Assembly (NCBI GenBank): GCA_030428355.1
Contig: JAUIBL010000029.1
Location: 1 to 54,056 of the forward strand
Origin: Alphaproteobacteria bacterium
GTDB taxonomy: Bacteria > Pseudomonadota > Alphaproteobacteria > Rhodobacterales > Rhodobacteraceae
Direction: 5' to 3'
DNA length: 54,056 nt
The notes beneath the pieces are model-generated. The model ran no database searches. It worked only from the letters and a program-made list of their open reading frames with translations, and was not told the origin of the DNA. This document shows, piece after piece, positions 1 to 7,918 of this stretch. The first letter of the stretch is position 1. Each line of letters begins with the position of its first letter. The position numbers were made by a program, and so were the translations under genes.

Positions 1-173
1 TTCTTGTAGTACAGCTCCGACCACGAAACACCTGCGTGTCGCTAGAATTTCGTTATTTTACAGTCAATTAGGAAAAATGCCGTAGAGATTATGCTTCTCG
101 ACCGCACCAAACTTTCCCTCTAATACATTGTAAAATAACGATAAATTCTACAGCGGGCACCAACTGTAGTACA
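1..173 (+). other. attP-like integrase site: tRNA-Leu-derived core between two inverted arm sites
   Basis: The 16-base core CTTCTCGACCGCACCA at 94-109 equals the 3' end of the tRNA-Leu gene at 1635-1721. A 20-nt motif on the left (43-62, beginning TAGAATTT and ending GTTATTTTACA) recurs as its reverse complement at 129-150, with two extra bases in the middle. The octamer TGTAGTAC occurs at 5-12 and 165-172. Near-symmetric repeats around a tRNA-derived core are what arm-type integrase binding sites look like in an attP. The copy beside the intact tRNA has only one arm, as an attL/attR would. The assignment as attP is inferred from this layout. Confidence 0.55.
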
Positions 174-390
174 AATCGTTGAACAAAAGCACTCCGTATA
201 CCTTCAAGAAGTCAGGAATATTCTACTTCATCCGTAGGATTCCAAAGCACGTGCGGCATAGGTACAGAACTGACAAAATCAGCTTCTCGTTGCGCACAAG
301 ATCAGCATCCATTGCTTGCCAAAAAGCCCAAAGGCTTGCTGAAACTTTGGATCAGCATTGGTTTGCTATGCAGATTTCCGAAGATGTTAC
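94..390 (+). repeat. Left arm of a perfect 297-bp inverted repeat
   Basis: This stretch is the exact reverse complement of 1354-1650. It spans the tRNA-derived core, the P' arm and the first 71 codons of the tyrosine integrase. Identity starts exactly at the core (base 94) and stops at base 390, inside the stop codon of the opposing integrase. The two arms enclose the rest of that integrase gene (391-1353). Confidence 0.95.
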
Positions 391-475
391 TACGACAGTT
401 GTATATTTTTCATCCATTTTCCAGTCACTGTCAGGCCATATCCTGTACCGTAACCAGAACCCACGCCAACCGTAG
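179..475 (+). pseudogene. Duplicated, truncated integrase 5' fragment
   Basis: The first 71 residues are identical to the N-terminal SAM-like arm-binding region of the integrase at 390-1565. After base 390 the frame runs into antisense of that integrase's own 3' end and stops 27 codons later. There is no catalytic domain. The start is the same TTG as in the full gene, just after an in-frame TAG at 167-169. It is a by-product of the inverted duplication, real or artefactual, and not a functional gene. Confidence 0.8.
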
Positions 476-1565
476 CCCATCCACCGATCTGGTCGATGAT
501 TTCAGATGGACATTCCACCGCTCTAAGACGGTCTCGCATTGCATGTCGAAATCCATGAATAGTATATGTGCTGCTGGTTTTGGTTTTGATCCATTTATTC
601 AACGCTGCGCTTGCAGAATTCGTAGAAGTGGCTTCGGCACTTTTGTTGTATTTGGGGAAGGCATACGGGGAAGATGTTTTTTTGGCTAAAATTTGTTGGG
701 CCGCCCAAAGCGATTGGCCAACCAATGGCACAAGTCTTTCACTTGATTTTGTTTTCAATGACCTCCAAGGGTACGGCTTAATCACAATGTGTGGAACTTC
801 ATCTTGTACCACGAGATCAGATTTCAAAGCACCTGCTGCTTCGGCAAGTCTGAGACCAGTGTCAGAAATTAGAGCGATTAACCAACGTGCTTCGTCGTCC
901 TTAGCATTACAAAACTCCTGTATCTTGCGAATTTCAGCAACGGGAATGGTTTCACGTGTTTTTACTCCCAGTGTCCGATCAAACTGAACCTTTTCGAATG
1001 GGTTGTCGTGATTCAGTGCATATTCACTGAATGTAAAGTTACATATTGCACGAATGGTCCCGATGATCCTGTCGATACTGCTTCCTGCCAGTCCACGATT
1101 CACCAAATTGTCACGAAAAAGATTTGCATCCTTTCTGGTGTATTCTGTGATGACTTTGTTTCCGCAAGTGGCTGTGAGATAAGCTACAGCTCGATCAGAT
1201 GCGGAATGAAAAGTTTTTGACCTCTTCAAACCCTTCATTTGACAATAGATGACAGCAGCGTCGGACAAGAACACATTGAAACGATTAGATTGATCATCAT
1301 GCTTTGAAGTGGGCATAACACTATGACCCCCCACTGTTAGGTAACGACTAAATGTAACATCTTCGGAAATCTGCATAGCAAACCAATGCTGATCCAAAGT
1401 TTCAGCAAGCCTTTGGGCTTTTTGGCAAGCAATGGATGCTGATCTTGTGCGCAACGAGAAGCTGATTTTGTCAGTTCTGTACCTATGCCGCACGTGCTTT
1501 GGAATCCTACGGATGAAGTAGAATATTCCTGACTTCTTGAAGGTATACGGAGTGCTTTTGTTCAA
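390..1565 (-). CDS. Tyrosine recombinase/integrase of a tRNA-Leu-integrated element
   Basis: This 391-residue phage-type integrase would catalyse site-specific excision and integration of the element to its left. The N-terminal 70 residues are basic (arm binding), residues 90-190 fit a core-binding domain, and the catalytic domain follows. Visible catalytic residues are R239 (TGLRLAEA), basic residues near K271-K273, H337 and R340 (HGFR), W363 (GGW) and the nucleophile Y372 or Y376 in GYGTGYG. The only possible start is TTG, because TAG lies four codons upstream, and no good ribosome site is visible. The gene begins 70 bp from the 3' end of tRNA-Leu. Its GC is clearly lower than the backbone, which fits transfer. 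The stop codon straddles the inverted-repeat junction, so the native C-terminus may differ by a few residues. Confidence 0.88.
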   Translation of the reverse strand: MNKSTPYTFKKSGIFYFIRRIPKHVRHRYRTDKISFSLRTRSASIACQKAQRLAETLDQHWFAMQISEDVTFSRYLTVGGHSVMPTSKHDDQSNRFNVFLSDAAVIYCQMKGLKRSKTFHSASDRAVAYLTATCGNKVITEYTRKDANLFRDNLVNRGLAGSSIDRIIGTIRAICNFTFSEYALNHDNPFEKVQFDRTLGVKTRETIPVAEIRKIQEFCNAKDDEARWLIALISDTGLRLAEAAGALKSDLVVQDEVPHIVIKPYPWRSLKTKSSERLVPLVGQSLWAAQQILAKKTSSPYAFPKYNKSAEATSTNSASAALNKWIKTKTSSTYTIHGFRHAMRDRLRAVECPSEIIDQIGGWATVGVGSGYGTGYGLTVTGKWMKNIQLS

Positions 1566-1650
1566 CGATTTGTACTACAGTTGGTGCCCGCTGTAGAATT
1601 TATCGTTATTTTACAATGTATTAGAGGGAAAGTTTGGTGCGGTCGAGAAG
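1354..1650 (-). repeat. Right arm of the perfect 297-bp inverted repeat
   Basis: Reverse complement of 94-390. This arm continues into the complete integrase gene on one side and into the intact tRNA-Leu gene on the other, so it is the copy in chromosomal context. Confidence 0.95.
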
Positions 1651-1721
1651 ACTCGAACTTCCACGGGAGTTACCCCACAGCGACCTCAACGCTGCGCGTC
1701 TACCAATTCCGCCACGACCGC
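1638..1721 (-). tRNA. tRNA-Leu (anticodon GAG)
   Basis: On the minus strand a cloverleaf of 84 nt reads 5' GCGGTCG, D-arm with AATTGGTAGAC, anticodon stem CAGCG/CGCTG around loop TTGAGGT (anticodon GAG), a long class II variable arm, T-arm TTCGAGT, and acceptor CGACCGC plus A. CCA is encoded at 1635-1637. The 3' end is the attachment site of the flanking integrase. Confidence 0.95.
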
Positions 1722-1793
1722 ACTGTCTTGACTTGGTAGGCGGCTCATTAGCGAAGGTCGCAATCGGGGGCAAGGACAAATTTCGACATTCTC

Positions 1794-2285
1794 TCATGCC
1801 ATCCGCGATTGACGCAGACGCGGCAGAAATACGCGCGCCGCGACCAGACCCAGAAGCCCCGCGATCACCAGCCAACCCCAGTGCGACGGCGCACCGAACA
1901 GCATCTGGTTCAGCGTCCGCCCCGGCAGGAAGGTGAAGGCTCCGGCGATGATGAGACCGTTGGAATAAAGGCTGCGCAGGATCGCCTCGTGCCGGTCGAT
2001 GTCGCGTGCGATGGCGGCCTTGATCCCGGCCCAGAGCGACCAGAGCGTGAGCACGGCAAACCCGTGCAGCGGGCCGATGCCGATGGGCGTGAAATGCGAC
2101 GGGATCAGGAACGATCCGAGCGCCAGCACCGTCATTGCCGTGACCCAGACATAGCCAACCACCTTGTGTGTCCGGTCTCGCCTGCGGCGATAAAGGGCGA
2201 CTGGCCCAAGGATCAGCGCCAGCACAGCGGCGATAATGTGCACCTGAACAGGCAGCGGAGCAGTGAGAAAAGGCAGAAGCGTCAT
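1794..2285 (-). CDS. DUF2306-type integral membrane protein
   Basis: A 163-residue protein with four predicted membrane segments (about residues 10-28, 42-62, 70-92 and 135-155) and a C-terminal RLRQS tail. The pattern, an early membrane helix, a short RRRRDRTHK loop and then the VWVTAMTVLALGSF helix, matches DUF2306 proteins, whose function is unknown. I chose the ATG at 2285; the frame stays open upstream but overlaps the divergent control region. It is transcribed away from the LytTR regulator gene with 93 bp between starts, suggesting that the regulator acts on it. Confidence 0.75.
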   Translation of the reverse strand: MTLLPFLTAPLPVQVHIIAAVLALILGPVALYRRRRDRTHKVVGYVWVTAMTVLALGSFLIPSHFTPIGIGPLHGFAVLTLWSLWAGIKAAIARDIDRHEAILRSLYSNGLIIAGAFTFLPGRTLNQMLFGAPSHWGWLVIAGLLGLVAARVFLPRLRQSRMA

Positions 2286-2296
2286 GGCGTCCTCTT

Positions 2297-2329
2297 GTCG
2301 TTGGGTGGGTGATGAGGCACCAAAACGAC
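2297..2329. promoter_or_regulatory. Imperfect dyad between divergent DUF2306 and LytTR genes
   Basis: GTCGTTGGGTG at 2297-2307 faces CACCAAAACGAC at 2318-2329, an inverted repeat with about 10 matching positions, in the middle of the 93-bp divergent intergenic region. It could be the operator for the adjacent regulator. LytTR proteins more often bind direct repeats, so this is tentative. Confidence 0.35.
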
Positions 2330-2378
2330 GCGGCACCGATGGCCGCCAGAGAGGATACGCCAATGACGGTCCAGCTTC

Positions 2379-3152
2379 GTGAGTGACCCGCGCCCGCAAC
2401 CCGCGCTTCGTGAATGGCGGGCGCATTTGCTGCATCCGCTGACCCTGACGGCGTTGGCGGCGGTGAGCGTGGTGCTGTGGCTGATCGGTCCGTTCGGGAC
2501 GCTATCGTCGCTGTCGCTGCTGCCGCGTGCGGTTTATTGGACGGTGCTGACCGTTCTTGGCTATGTCATCGGCTATCTTATCGCCTACGCGGTCTTGCGG
2601 CCTTCGCTCTCCGGCATGGCGCATCTGGTGCGCATTCTCTTGGCGGGAGGCCTGACCGGGTTCGCAATGACTGCTCTGGTCAGTGCCCTGAACTGGCCGG
2701 TCTTTGGTGTAGTCCCCTTTGGCCCCGGCAGTCTGACGCTCGCGGGCACGACGTTGGTGATCTCGGTGATCGTGATGGCTGTCATTGACCTGTTCTCGCG
2801 GCACCTGTCCCCCGCGCCCGCAGTTGCACCGCAGACGGTGCCGTTGCTCGACCGCCTGCCCTTCGACAAACGCGGGGCTTTGGTCGCGATCTCGGTCGAG
2901 GATCACTATGTCCGCATCCGCACCACCAAGGGCGAAGAGATGATCCTGATGCGCCTCGCCGATGCGATCCGCGAAGTCGGCCCCACGCCGGGCGCACAGG
3001 TCCACCGCTCGCACTGGGCCGCCTTTGATCAGGTCACCTCGGCCACCCGCGACGGCGACCGGGCTGTGCTGCAAATGGCGTCAGGGGGTGACATCCCGGT
3101 CAGCCGACGCCATATCCCGACCCTCAAGGAGGCGGGGCTGCTGCCCCGGTGA
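2379..3152 (+). CDS. Membrane-anchored LytTR-type transcriptional regulator
   Basis: 257 residues. The N-terminal half has four hydrophobic segments (about 18-38, 46-70, 84-105, 115-138). The C-terminal part from about 155 is a LytTR DNA-binding domain: [14 protein letters not shown], the conserved MRLADAI helix, VHRSHWAA and the IPVSRRH end. Such proteins have no receiver domain and may sense signals in the membrane. The start is GTG at 2379. The stop overlaps or nearly touches the lipB start, so the two may be co-transcribed, although lipB has an unrelated role. Probable targets are its own promoter and the divergent DUF2306 gene. Confidence 0.85.
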   Translation: MSDPRPQPALREWRAHLLHPLTLTALAAVSVVLWLIGPFGTLSSLSLLPRAVYWTVLTVLGYVIGYLIAYAVLRPSLSGMAHLVRILLAGGLTGFAMTALVSALNWPVFGVVPFGPGSLTLAGTTLVISVIVMAVIDLFSRHLSPAPAVAPQTVPLLDRLPFDKRGALVAISVEDHYVRIRTTKGEEMILMRLADAIREVGPTPGAQVHRSHWAAFDQVTSATRDGDRAVLQMASGGDIPVSRRHIPTLKEAGLLPR

Positions 3153-3157
3153 AACGC

Positions 3158-3856
3158 ATGGTTGAATGGCGCATCACGGACGGGTTGACCGACTATGACG
3201 AGGCTGTGGCCTTCATGGAGGCGCGGGCGGCGGCGATTGCGGAGGGCACAGCCGACGAATTGGTCTGGCTGGTCGAACATCCACCGCTTTACACTGCCGG
3301 GACCAGTGCCAGGGTGGAGGACCTTAAGGACCCTGACCGCTTTCCTGTCTACCCGACCAAGCGTGGCGGTCAGTACACCTATCACGGCCCCGGTCAGCGG
3401 GTGGTCTATGTCATGCTGGATGTGGGCAAGCGCGGGCGGGATGTGCGGTGTTTCGTGCAGGATCTGGAACGCTGGGTGATTGCGACCTTGGGCGAGTTCG
3501 GCCTGACCGGTCATATCCGCGACGGGCGTGTGGGGGTCTGGATCGAGCGGCCTGACAAGAAACTTTTACCGGATGGTAAAATCGCCGAGGACAAGATCGC
3601 GGCCATCGGCATCCGCCTGCGCAAATGGGTGAGCTTTCACGGCATCTCGATCAACGTGGAGCCGGACCTGAGCCATTTCGATGGCATCGTGCCCTGCGGG
3701 ATCACGCAATACGGCGTGACCTCGCTGGTCGATCTGGGCTTGCCGGTGACGATGGACGACGTGGATGTCGCGCTGCGTCAGACCTTTGACGGCGTTTTCG
3801 GCGATGCAGCAAAACTGACACAAACCTGTCACGCAACTGATACCCGAATCCGGTGA
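3158..3856 (+). CDS. lipB: Lipoyl(octanoyl) transferase LipB
   Basis: Transfers octanoyl from acyl carrier protein to lipoyl domains of 2-oxoacid dehydrogenases and GcvH in the cytoplasm. Family motifs are [24 protein letters not shown], the conserved lysine near residue 146 (KIAAIGIRL) and the catalytic cysteine near 180 ([14 protein letters not shown]). The ATG at 3158 gives 232 residues; a GTG at 3149, overlapping the upstream stop, would add three. The last 15 or so residues look non-conserved and are encoded by DNA that carries a Pho box for phoX, so the 3' end has a double role. Confidence 0.95.
   Translation: MVEWRITDGLTDYDEAVAFMEARAAAIAEGTADELVWLVEHPPLYTAGTSARVEDLKDPDRFPVYPTKRGGQYTYHGPGQRVVYVMLDVGKRGRDVRCFVQDLERWVIATLGEFGLTGHIRDGRVGVWIERPDKKLLPDGKIAEDKIAAIGIRLRKWVSFHGISINVEPDLSHFDGIVPCGITQYGVTSLVDLGLPVTMDDVDVALRQTFDGVFGDAAKLTQTCHATDTRIR
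3564..3581. repeat. Palindrome TTTTACC-N4-GGTAAAA inside lipB
   Basis: A perfect 7-bp dyad with a GGAT spacer. A closely related copy, sharing TTTACC, N-GAT and GGTAAA, lies 2.3 kb away at 5916-5931. It resembles a repressor operator in form, but no regulator can be named. Confidence 0.4.
3815..3843 (+). promoter_or_regulatory. Three-unit Pho box (PhoB site) upstream of phoX
   Basis: Three direct heptamers, CTGACAC (3815), CTGTCAC (3826) and CTGATAC (3837), are each separated by exactly 4 bp, giving the 11-bp period of PhoB sites (consensus CTGTCAT-N4-CTGTCAT). A possible -10, TGAATT, sits at 3854-3859. The phoX start is 85 bp downstream of the box. The box lies inside the end of lipB. Confidence 0.75.
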
Positions 3857-3928
3857 ATTGCCGACAGCCGGTGCGGCGTGCGACGCCGTCGACCGGGCTT
3901 GTACAATCATCATCATCGGATTTGGATC

Positions 3929-5863
3929 ATGACACCCAAAGACCTTCACGACCTTTCTGCAGACGAATGGGACGAACTGAACTTCCCGCGCCCCGAGGTT
4001 CAGGATTTCGACCGCGTGGTCGAGCGCGCGATTTCGCGCCGTGGTTTCCTTGGCGGCGTGCTGGCTTTCGGCTCGGGTGCCGCTGTCATGGGCGCGGGCA
4101 TGCTCAAGGGCACGACAGCCATGGCGCAGCCTGCCTCGCGCTTTCCGTTCACGCCGATCGCGGCACAGACCGATGGCACCGTGCATGTGCCCGAGGGCTA
4201 TAGCTGGAAAGTGCTCGTGCGCTGGGGCGATCCGCTGTTTTCGGATGCGGCAAACGCCTATGACCCGAAAGCCGGTGTGCCGGTCGAATTCGCAGACCGC
4301 GTGATGGGCGAGAACACCGACGGGATGGAGCTGTTCAACGTCGATGGCCGCGAGATTTTCGTCGTCAACAGCGAATATGTGAACCCCAAGGTCAACCTGC
4401 CCCACACCGAAGACGGCATGCCGCAATCGGCAGACGATGTGCGCATCCTGCAAAGCTTCCAGGGTGTGAGCGTCATGGAACTGGCGCAGGGTGACGATGG
4501 CTGGTCGGTCGTGATCGACAGCCCCTACAACCGCCGCATCCATCACAACACACCGATGACCTTCTCGGGTCCGGCGGCGGGTCACGACCTGCTCAAGACC
4601 GATGCTGACCCGACCGGCATGGCGTCGCTGGGCACGTTCAACAACTGCGGCTCGGGCCGCACGCCCTGGGGCACGTATCTGACCTGCGAAGAGAACTTCA
4701 ACGGCTATTTCGGTGCCGTGTCCGAAGTGTCTGCCGACGCGCTGGTGATGGACGGGTTCAAGCGTTACGGCGTGTCCACCAAGGTGGATGCTGGCCGATA
4801 CAACTACCACGGTTTCGATCCGCGTTTCGACATCGCGACCAACCCGAACGAGCCGCACCGCGCGGGCTATATCGTTGAAATCGACCCCGCCAATCCGGAG
4901 TCGACCCCGATCAAGCACACCGCTCTGGGCCGCTTCAAGCACGAGAACGCTGCCTATGGCATCGCCGCCGATGGCCGGGTGGTGGTCTATATGGGCGACG
5001 ATGAACGTGGCGAGTTCATGTATCGCTGGGTGAGCCGTGATTTCTACGTCCCCGGCGGTGACACCTCGACCCTGCTGGTCGAGGGCACATTGTTCGTGGC
5101 CGTATTCGAGGACGACATGTCCGGTCGCTGGGTGCCGCTGACACCTGCCACCACCGGCATGGACGCGGCGCATATCGCGGTCTTCACCCGTATGGCGGCC
5201 TCCAAGGTTGGTGCGACCACGATGGACCGGCCCGAGTGGATCGCAGTTCACCCGAACGCTTCCGAAGCCTATTGCTGCCTGACCAACAACTCGCGTCGTG
5301 GCGTGCTGAACGACGACGGCACCGTGCGCACCAATGCCGGTGGCGATCCGATGACCGTGAACGCGGTCAACCCGCGCGATACCAACCGCTATGGTCAGAT
5401 CGTGCGCTGGCGTCCCGAGGGTGGCGATCACGGCGCGGACGGGTTCTCGTGGGATCTTTACGTGATGGCGGGCAACCCGACCGTTGCCGAAGGCCTGCAG
5501 GCCGGGTCTGCCAACATCAACGCAGGCAACCTCTTCAACTCGCCCGACGGGATGGTGATCGACACAACCGGTCTGATCTGGATCCAGACCGATGGCGATG
5601 ACAGCAACGAGGGCGATTTTGCCGGGATGGGCAACAACCAGATGCTGGCGGGCGACCCGGTCACTGGTCGGATCGAGCGCTTCATGACCGGCCCGAACGG
5701 CTGCGAAGTCACCGGTCTGTGCTGGTCGACGGATCGCCGGACGATGTTCCTTGGCATCCAGCATCCGGGTGACAATGGCGGCACTTGGCCGGATGGCGAG
5801 GGCAACCTGCCGCGCTCGGCGGTGATCGCCGTGACCCGCGACGATGGGGGGCTTGTCGGCTGA
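3929..5863 (+). CDS. phoX: PhoX-family alkaline phosphatase, Tat-exported
   Basis: 644 residues. PhoX enzymes (DUF839) hydrolyse phosphomonoesters in the periplasm with an Fe-Ca cofactor. A twin-arginine signal (SRRGFLGG at 36-43, followed by a hydrophobic stretch) shows export after folding. The conserved cofactor region NNCGSGRTPWGTYLTCEEN includes C240, matching the iron-bridging cysteine region of known PhoX. Other conserved blocks are GRFKHENAAY and the C-terminal GCEVTGLCWS and GIQHPGDN. The ATG at 3929 gives a Tat leader of normal length. A Pho box upstream indicates induction by phosphate starvation, and a strong terminator follows. Isolated single gene. Confidence 0.93.
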   Translation: MTPKDLHDLSADEWDELNFPRPEVQDFDRVVERAISRRGFLGGVLAFGSGAAVMGAGMLKGTTAMAQPASRFPFTPIAAQTDGTVHVPEGYSWKVLVRWGDPLFSDAANAYDPKAGVPVEFADRVMGENTDGMELFNVDGREIFVVNSEYVNPKVNLPHTEDGMPQSADDVRILQSFQGVSVMELAQGDDGWSVVIDSPYNRRIHHNTPMTFSGPAAGHDLLKTDADPTGMASLGTFNNCGSGRTPWGTYLTCEENFNGYFGAVSEVSADALVMDGFKRYGVSTKVDAGRYNYHGFDPRFDIATNPNEPHRAGYIVEIDPANPESTPIKHTALGRFKHENAAYGIAADGRVVVYMGDDERGEFMYRWVSRDFYVPGGDTSTLLVEGTLFVAVFEDDMSGRWVPLTPATTGMDAAHIAVFTRMAASKVGATTMDRPEWIAVHPNASEAYCCLTNNSRRGVLNDDGTVRTNAGGDPMTVNAVNPRDTNRYGQIVRWRPEGGDHGADGFSWDLYVMAGNPTVAEGLQAGSANINAGNLFNSPDGMVIDTTGLIWIQTDGDDSNEGDFAGMGNNQMLAGDPVTGRIERFMTGPNGCEVTGLCWSTDRRTMFLGIQHPGDNGGTWPDGEGNLPRSAVIAVTRDDGGLVG

Positions 5864-5886
5864 GCCTGACCGGTCCGAACATAAAT

Positions 5887-5918
5887 CCCCGGACGCTCTG
5901 GCGTCCGGGGTATTTTTT
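5887..5918 (+). terminator. Intrinsic terminator of phoX
   Basis: A perfect 10-bp stem, CCCCGGACGC with GCGTCCGGGG, and TCTG loop at 5887-5910 is followed by TATTTTTT, 23 nt after the phoX stop. Confidence 0.93.
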
Positions 5919-5931
5919 ACCAGATGGTAAA
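5916..5931. repeat. Palindrome TTTACC-N4-GGTAAA downstream of phoX
   Basis: Second copy of the dyad seen inside lipB at 3564-3581, here with an AGAT spacer. It overlaps the T-run of the phoX terminator and lies about 200 bp before ctaD, which places it in a possible promoter region. Confidence 0.4.
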
Positions 5932-6009
5932 GTTATTTAATATCAGATATTTGGAAAATATCCGCAGGAACGGCACAGCCCGTTCGCGACCAAAGTGCGA
6001 CAATAAAGT

Positions 6010-6023
6010 TTGATCTGCGTCAA
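6010..6023. promoter_or_regulatory. FNR/FnrL-type box upstream of ctaD
   Basis: TTGATCTGCGTCAA matches the alphaproteobacterial FNR consensus TTGAT-N4-(A/G)TCAA. It lies 105 bp before the ctaD start. This is established as a binding form of FnrL/DNR-type regulators. Which member acts here, and whether it represses the aa3 oxidase when oxygen is low, is inference. Confidence 0.75.
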
Positions 6024-6076
6024 ATACATCCGTTGCCGCCGCCTGCCTCACATTCTAAAAAGACGATGGAATAAAC

Positions 6077-6104
6077 GGCGCTCGGAGAATCCCTGCGCCT
6101 TTTT
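6077..6104 (+). terminator. Terminator-like hairpin in the ctaD leader
   Basis: GGCGC at 6077-6081 pairs with GCGCC at 6095-6099, extended by a GG/CC pair across a 2-nt internal mismatch around the loop AGAAT. TTTTT follows at 6100-6104. It sits between the FNR box and the ctaD ribosome site (AGGAGG, 6118-6123). It could be an attenuator or the end of a short leader RNA. Confidence 0.4.
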
Positions 6105-6128
6105 ATTGGGAACCAGCAGGAGGCAGAT

Positions 6129-7802
6129 ATGGCAGACGCCGCCATTCACGGCCACGAACATGAAGACCAGCGCGGCTTTTTCACCCGCTGGTTCATGTCC
6201 ACGAACCACAAGGACATCGGGATTCTCTACCTGATCGCCGCCGGTCTCGCGGGCTTCATTTCCGTGGCCTTCACCGTTTACATGCGCATGGAGCTCATGC
6301 ACCCCGGCGTGCAATACATGTGTATGGAAGGTGCCCGCCTGACCGCAGCAGCGGTGGGCGATTGTACCCCCAACGGACATCTCTGGAACGTGCTGATCAC
6401 CGGTCACGGCATCCTGATGATGTTCTTCGTGGTGATTCCGGCGCTGTTTGGCGGTTTCGGCAACTATTTCATGCCCTTGCAGATCGGCGCGCCGGACATG
6501 GCGTTCCCGCGCCTGAACAACCTGTCGTTCTGGCTTTTCGTAGCAGGCACCACGCTGGCGATCTGTTCGGTCTTTGCACCGGGCGGCAACGGTCAGCTTG
6601 GCTCGGGTGTGGGCTGGGTGCTCTATCCGCCGCTGTCGACCAATGAGGGCGGCATGTCGATGGACCTCGCGATCTTCGCGGTGCACGTCTCGGGTGCGTC
6701 GTCGATCCTGGGGGCGATCAACGTCATCACCACCTTCCTGAACATGCGCGCACCGGGCATGACGCTTTTCAAGGTGCCGCTGTTCGCCTGGTCGATCTTC
6801 GTCACCGCGTGGCTGATCCTTCTGGCGCTGCCGGTTCTGGCGGGTGCGATCACCATGCTGCTCACCGACCGCAACTTCGGTACGACCTTCTTTGACCCCG
6901 CAGGCGGTGGCGACCCGGTTCTCTACCAGCACATCCTTTGGTTCTTCGGTCACCCGGAAGTGTACATCGTGATTCTGCCGGCCTTCGGCATCATCAGCCA
7001 CGTGGTCGCCACCTTCAGCCGCAAGCCGGTCTTCGGCTACCTGCCGATGGTCTGGGCGATCATTGCGATCGGTGCTCTGGGCTTTGTCGTGTGGGCGCAC
7101 CACATGTACACCGTGGGCATGTCGCTGACCCAGCAGTCCTACTTCATGCTGGCCACGATGGTCATCGCGGTTCCGACAGGGGTGAAGATCTTCTCGTGGA
7201 TCGCAACGATGTGGGGCGGCTCGATCGAGTTCAAGACGCCGATGCTCTGGGCGTTCGGCTTCCTGTTCCTCTTCACCGTAGGTGGTGTGACCGGGATCGT
7301 TCTGTCGCAGGCCGCCGTGGACCGCGCGTACCATGACACCTATTACGTGGTTGCGCACTTCCACTACGTGATGAGCCTTGGTGCCGTGTTCGGCATCTTC
7401 GCGGGGATCTACTTCTACTTCCCGAAGATGACCGGCAAGATGTACCCGGAATGGGCCGGCCAGCTGCACTTCTGGACCTTCTTCATCGGGGCCAACCTGA
7501 CGTTCTTCCCGCAGCACTTCCTCGGCCGTCAGGGCATGCCGCGTCGCTACATCGACTATCCGGAAGCCTTTGCGTTCTGGAACTACATCTCGAGCTGGGG
7601 CGCGTTCCTGTCCTTCGCCTCGTTCCTGTTCTTCATCGGCGTGATGGCTTGGAGCCTTGCTCGTGGCCGCGCCGAAACCGCGAAGAACCCGTGGAACGAA
7701 TACGCGGACACGCTGGAATGGACCCTGCCCTCTCCGCCGCCCGAGCACACGTTCGAGCAGCTTCCGAAGCGGGAAGACTGGGAAAAATCGCACGCGCACT
7801 AA
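6129..7802 (+). CDS. ctaD: aa3-type cytochrome c oxidase subunit I
   Basis: 557 residues, the usual length. This is the heme a-a3/CuB catalytic subunit in the inner membrane, which reduces oxygen with electrons from cytochrome c and pumps protons. Twelve membrane segments are evident. Copper and heme ligands are seen in HPEVYI (H275, with Y279 as the cross-linked tyrosine), HHMY (H324, H325) and HFHYVMSLG (H410, H412). STNHKDIG at the N-terminus is the family signature. A strong AGGAGG precedes the ATG. The gene stands alone with an FNR box upstream and its own terminator. Other ctaC/ctaB/ctaE genes are not in this window. Confidence 0.97.
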   Translation: MADAAIHGHEHEDQRGFFTRWFMSTNHKDIGILYLIAAGLAGFISVAFTVYMRMELMHPGVQYMCMEGARLTAAAVGDCTPNGHLWNVLITGHGILMMFFVVIPALFGGFGNYFMPLQIGAPDMAFPRLNNLSFWLFVAGTTLAICSVFAPGGNGQLGSGVGWVLYPPLSTNEGGMSMDLAIFAVHVSGASSILGAINVITTFLNMRAPGMTLFKVPLFAWSIFVTAWLILLALPVLAGAITMLLTDRNFGTTFFDPAGGGDPVLYQHILWFFGHPEVYIVILPAFGIISHVVATFSRKPVFGYLPMVWAIIAIGALGFVVWAHHMYTVGMSLTQQSYFMLATMVIAVPTGVKIFSWIATMWGGSIEFKTPMLWAFGFLFLFTVGGVTGIVLSQAAVDRAYHDTYYVVAHFHYVMSLGAVFGIFAGIYFYFPKMTGKMYPEWAGQLHFWTFFIGANLTFFPQHFLGRQGMPRRYIDYPEAFAFWNYISSWGAFLSFASFLFFIGVMAWSLARGRAETAKNPWNEYADTLEWTLPSPPPEHTFEQLPKREDWEKSHAH

Positions 7803-7824
7803 GCTGAGTGTGATCTGAAACGAA

Positions 7825-7855
7825 AGGCCCCGGTGGACACGCCGGGGCCTTTTTC
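7825..7855 (+). terminator. Intrinsic terminator of ctaD
   Basis: AGGCCCCGG pairs with CCGGGGCCT (7825-7850), followed by TTTTTCTT, about 22 nt after the ctaD stop. Confidence 0.93.
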
Positions 7856-7918
7856 TTGGATACTTACCGTTGTTTGCGGGTAGGTTTAATAATATATTTC
7901 GGGCATAGGAGTATACTT

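Noticed and set aside
3566..5764. Long open frame (732 codons) on the minus strand opposite phoX
   Set aside because: Antisense shadow of high-GC codon bias; His/Arg/Gly-rich translation without domains, while the plus strand encodes a complete PhoX.
6048..7799. 583-codon minus-strand frame opposite ctaD
   Set aside because: Mirror of the ctaD reading frame; highly charged nonsense composition.
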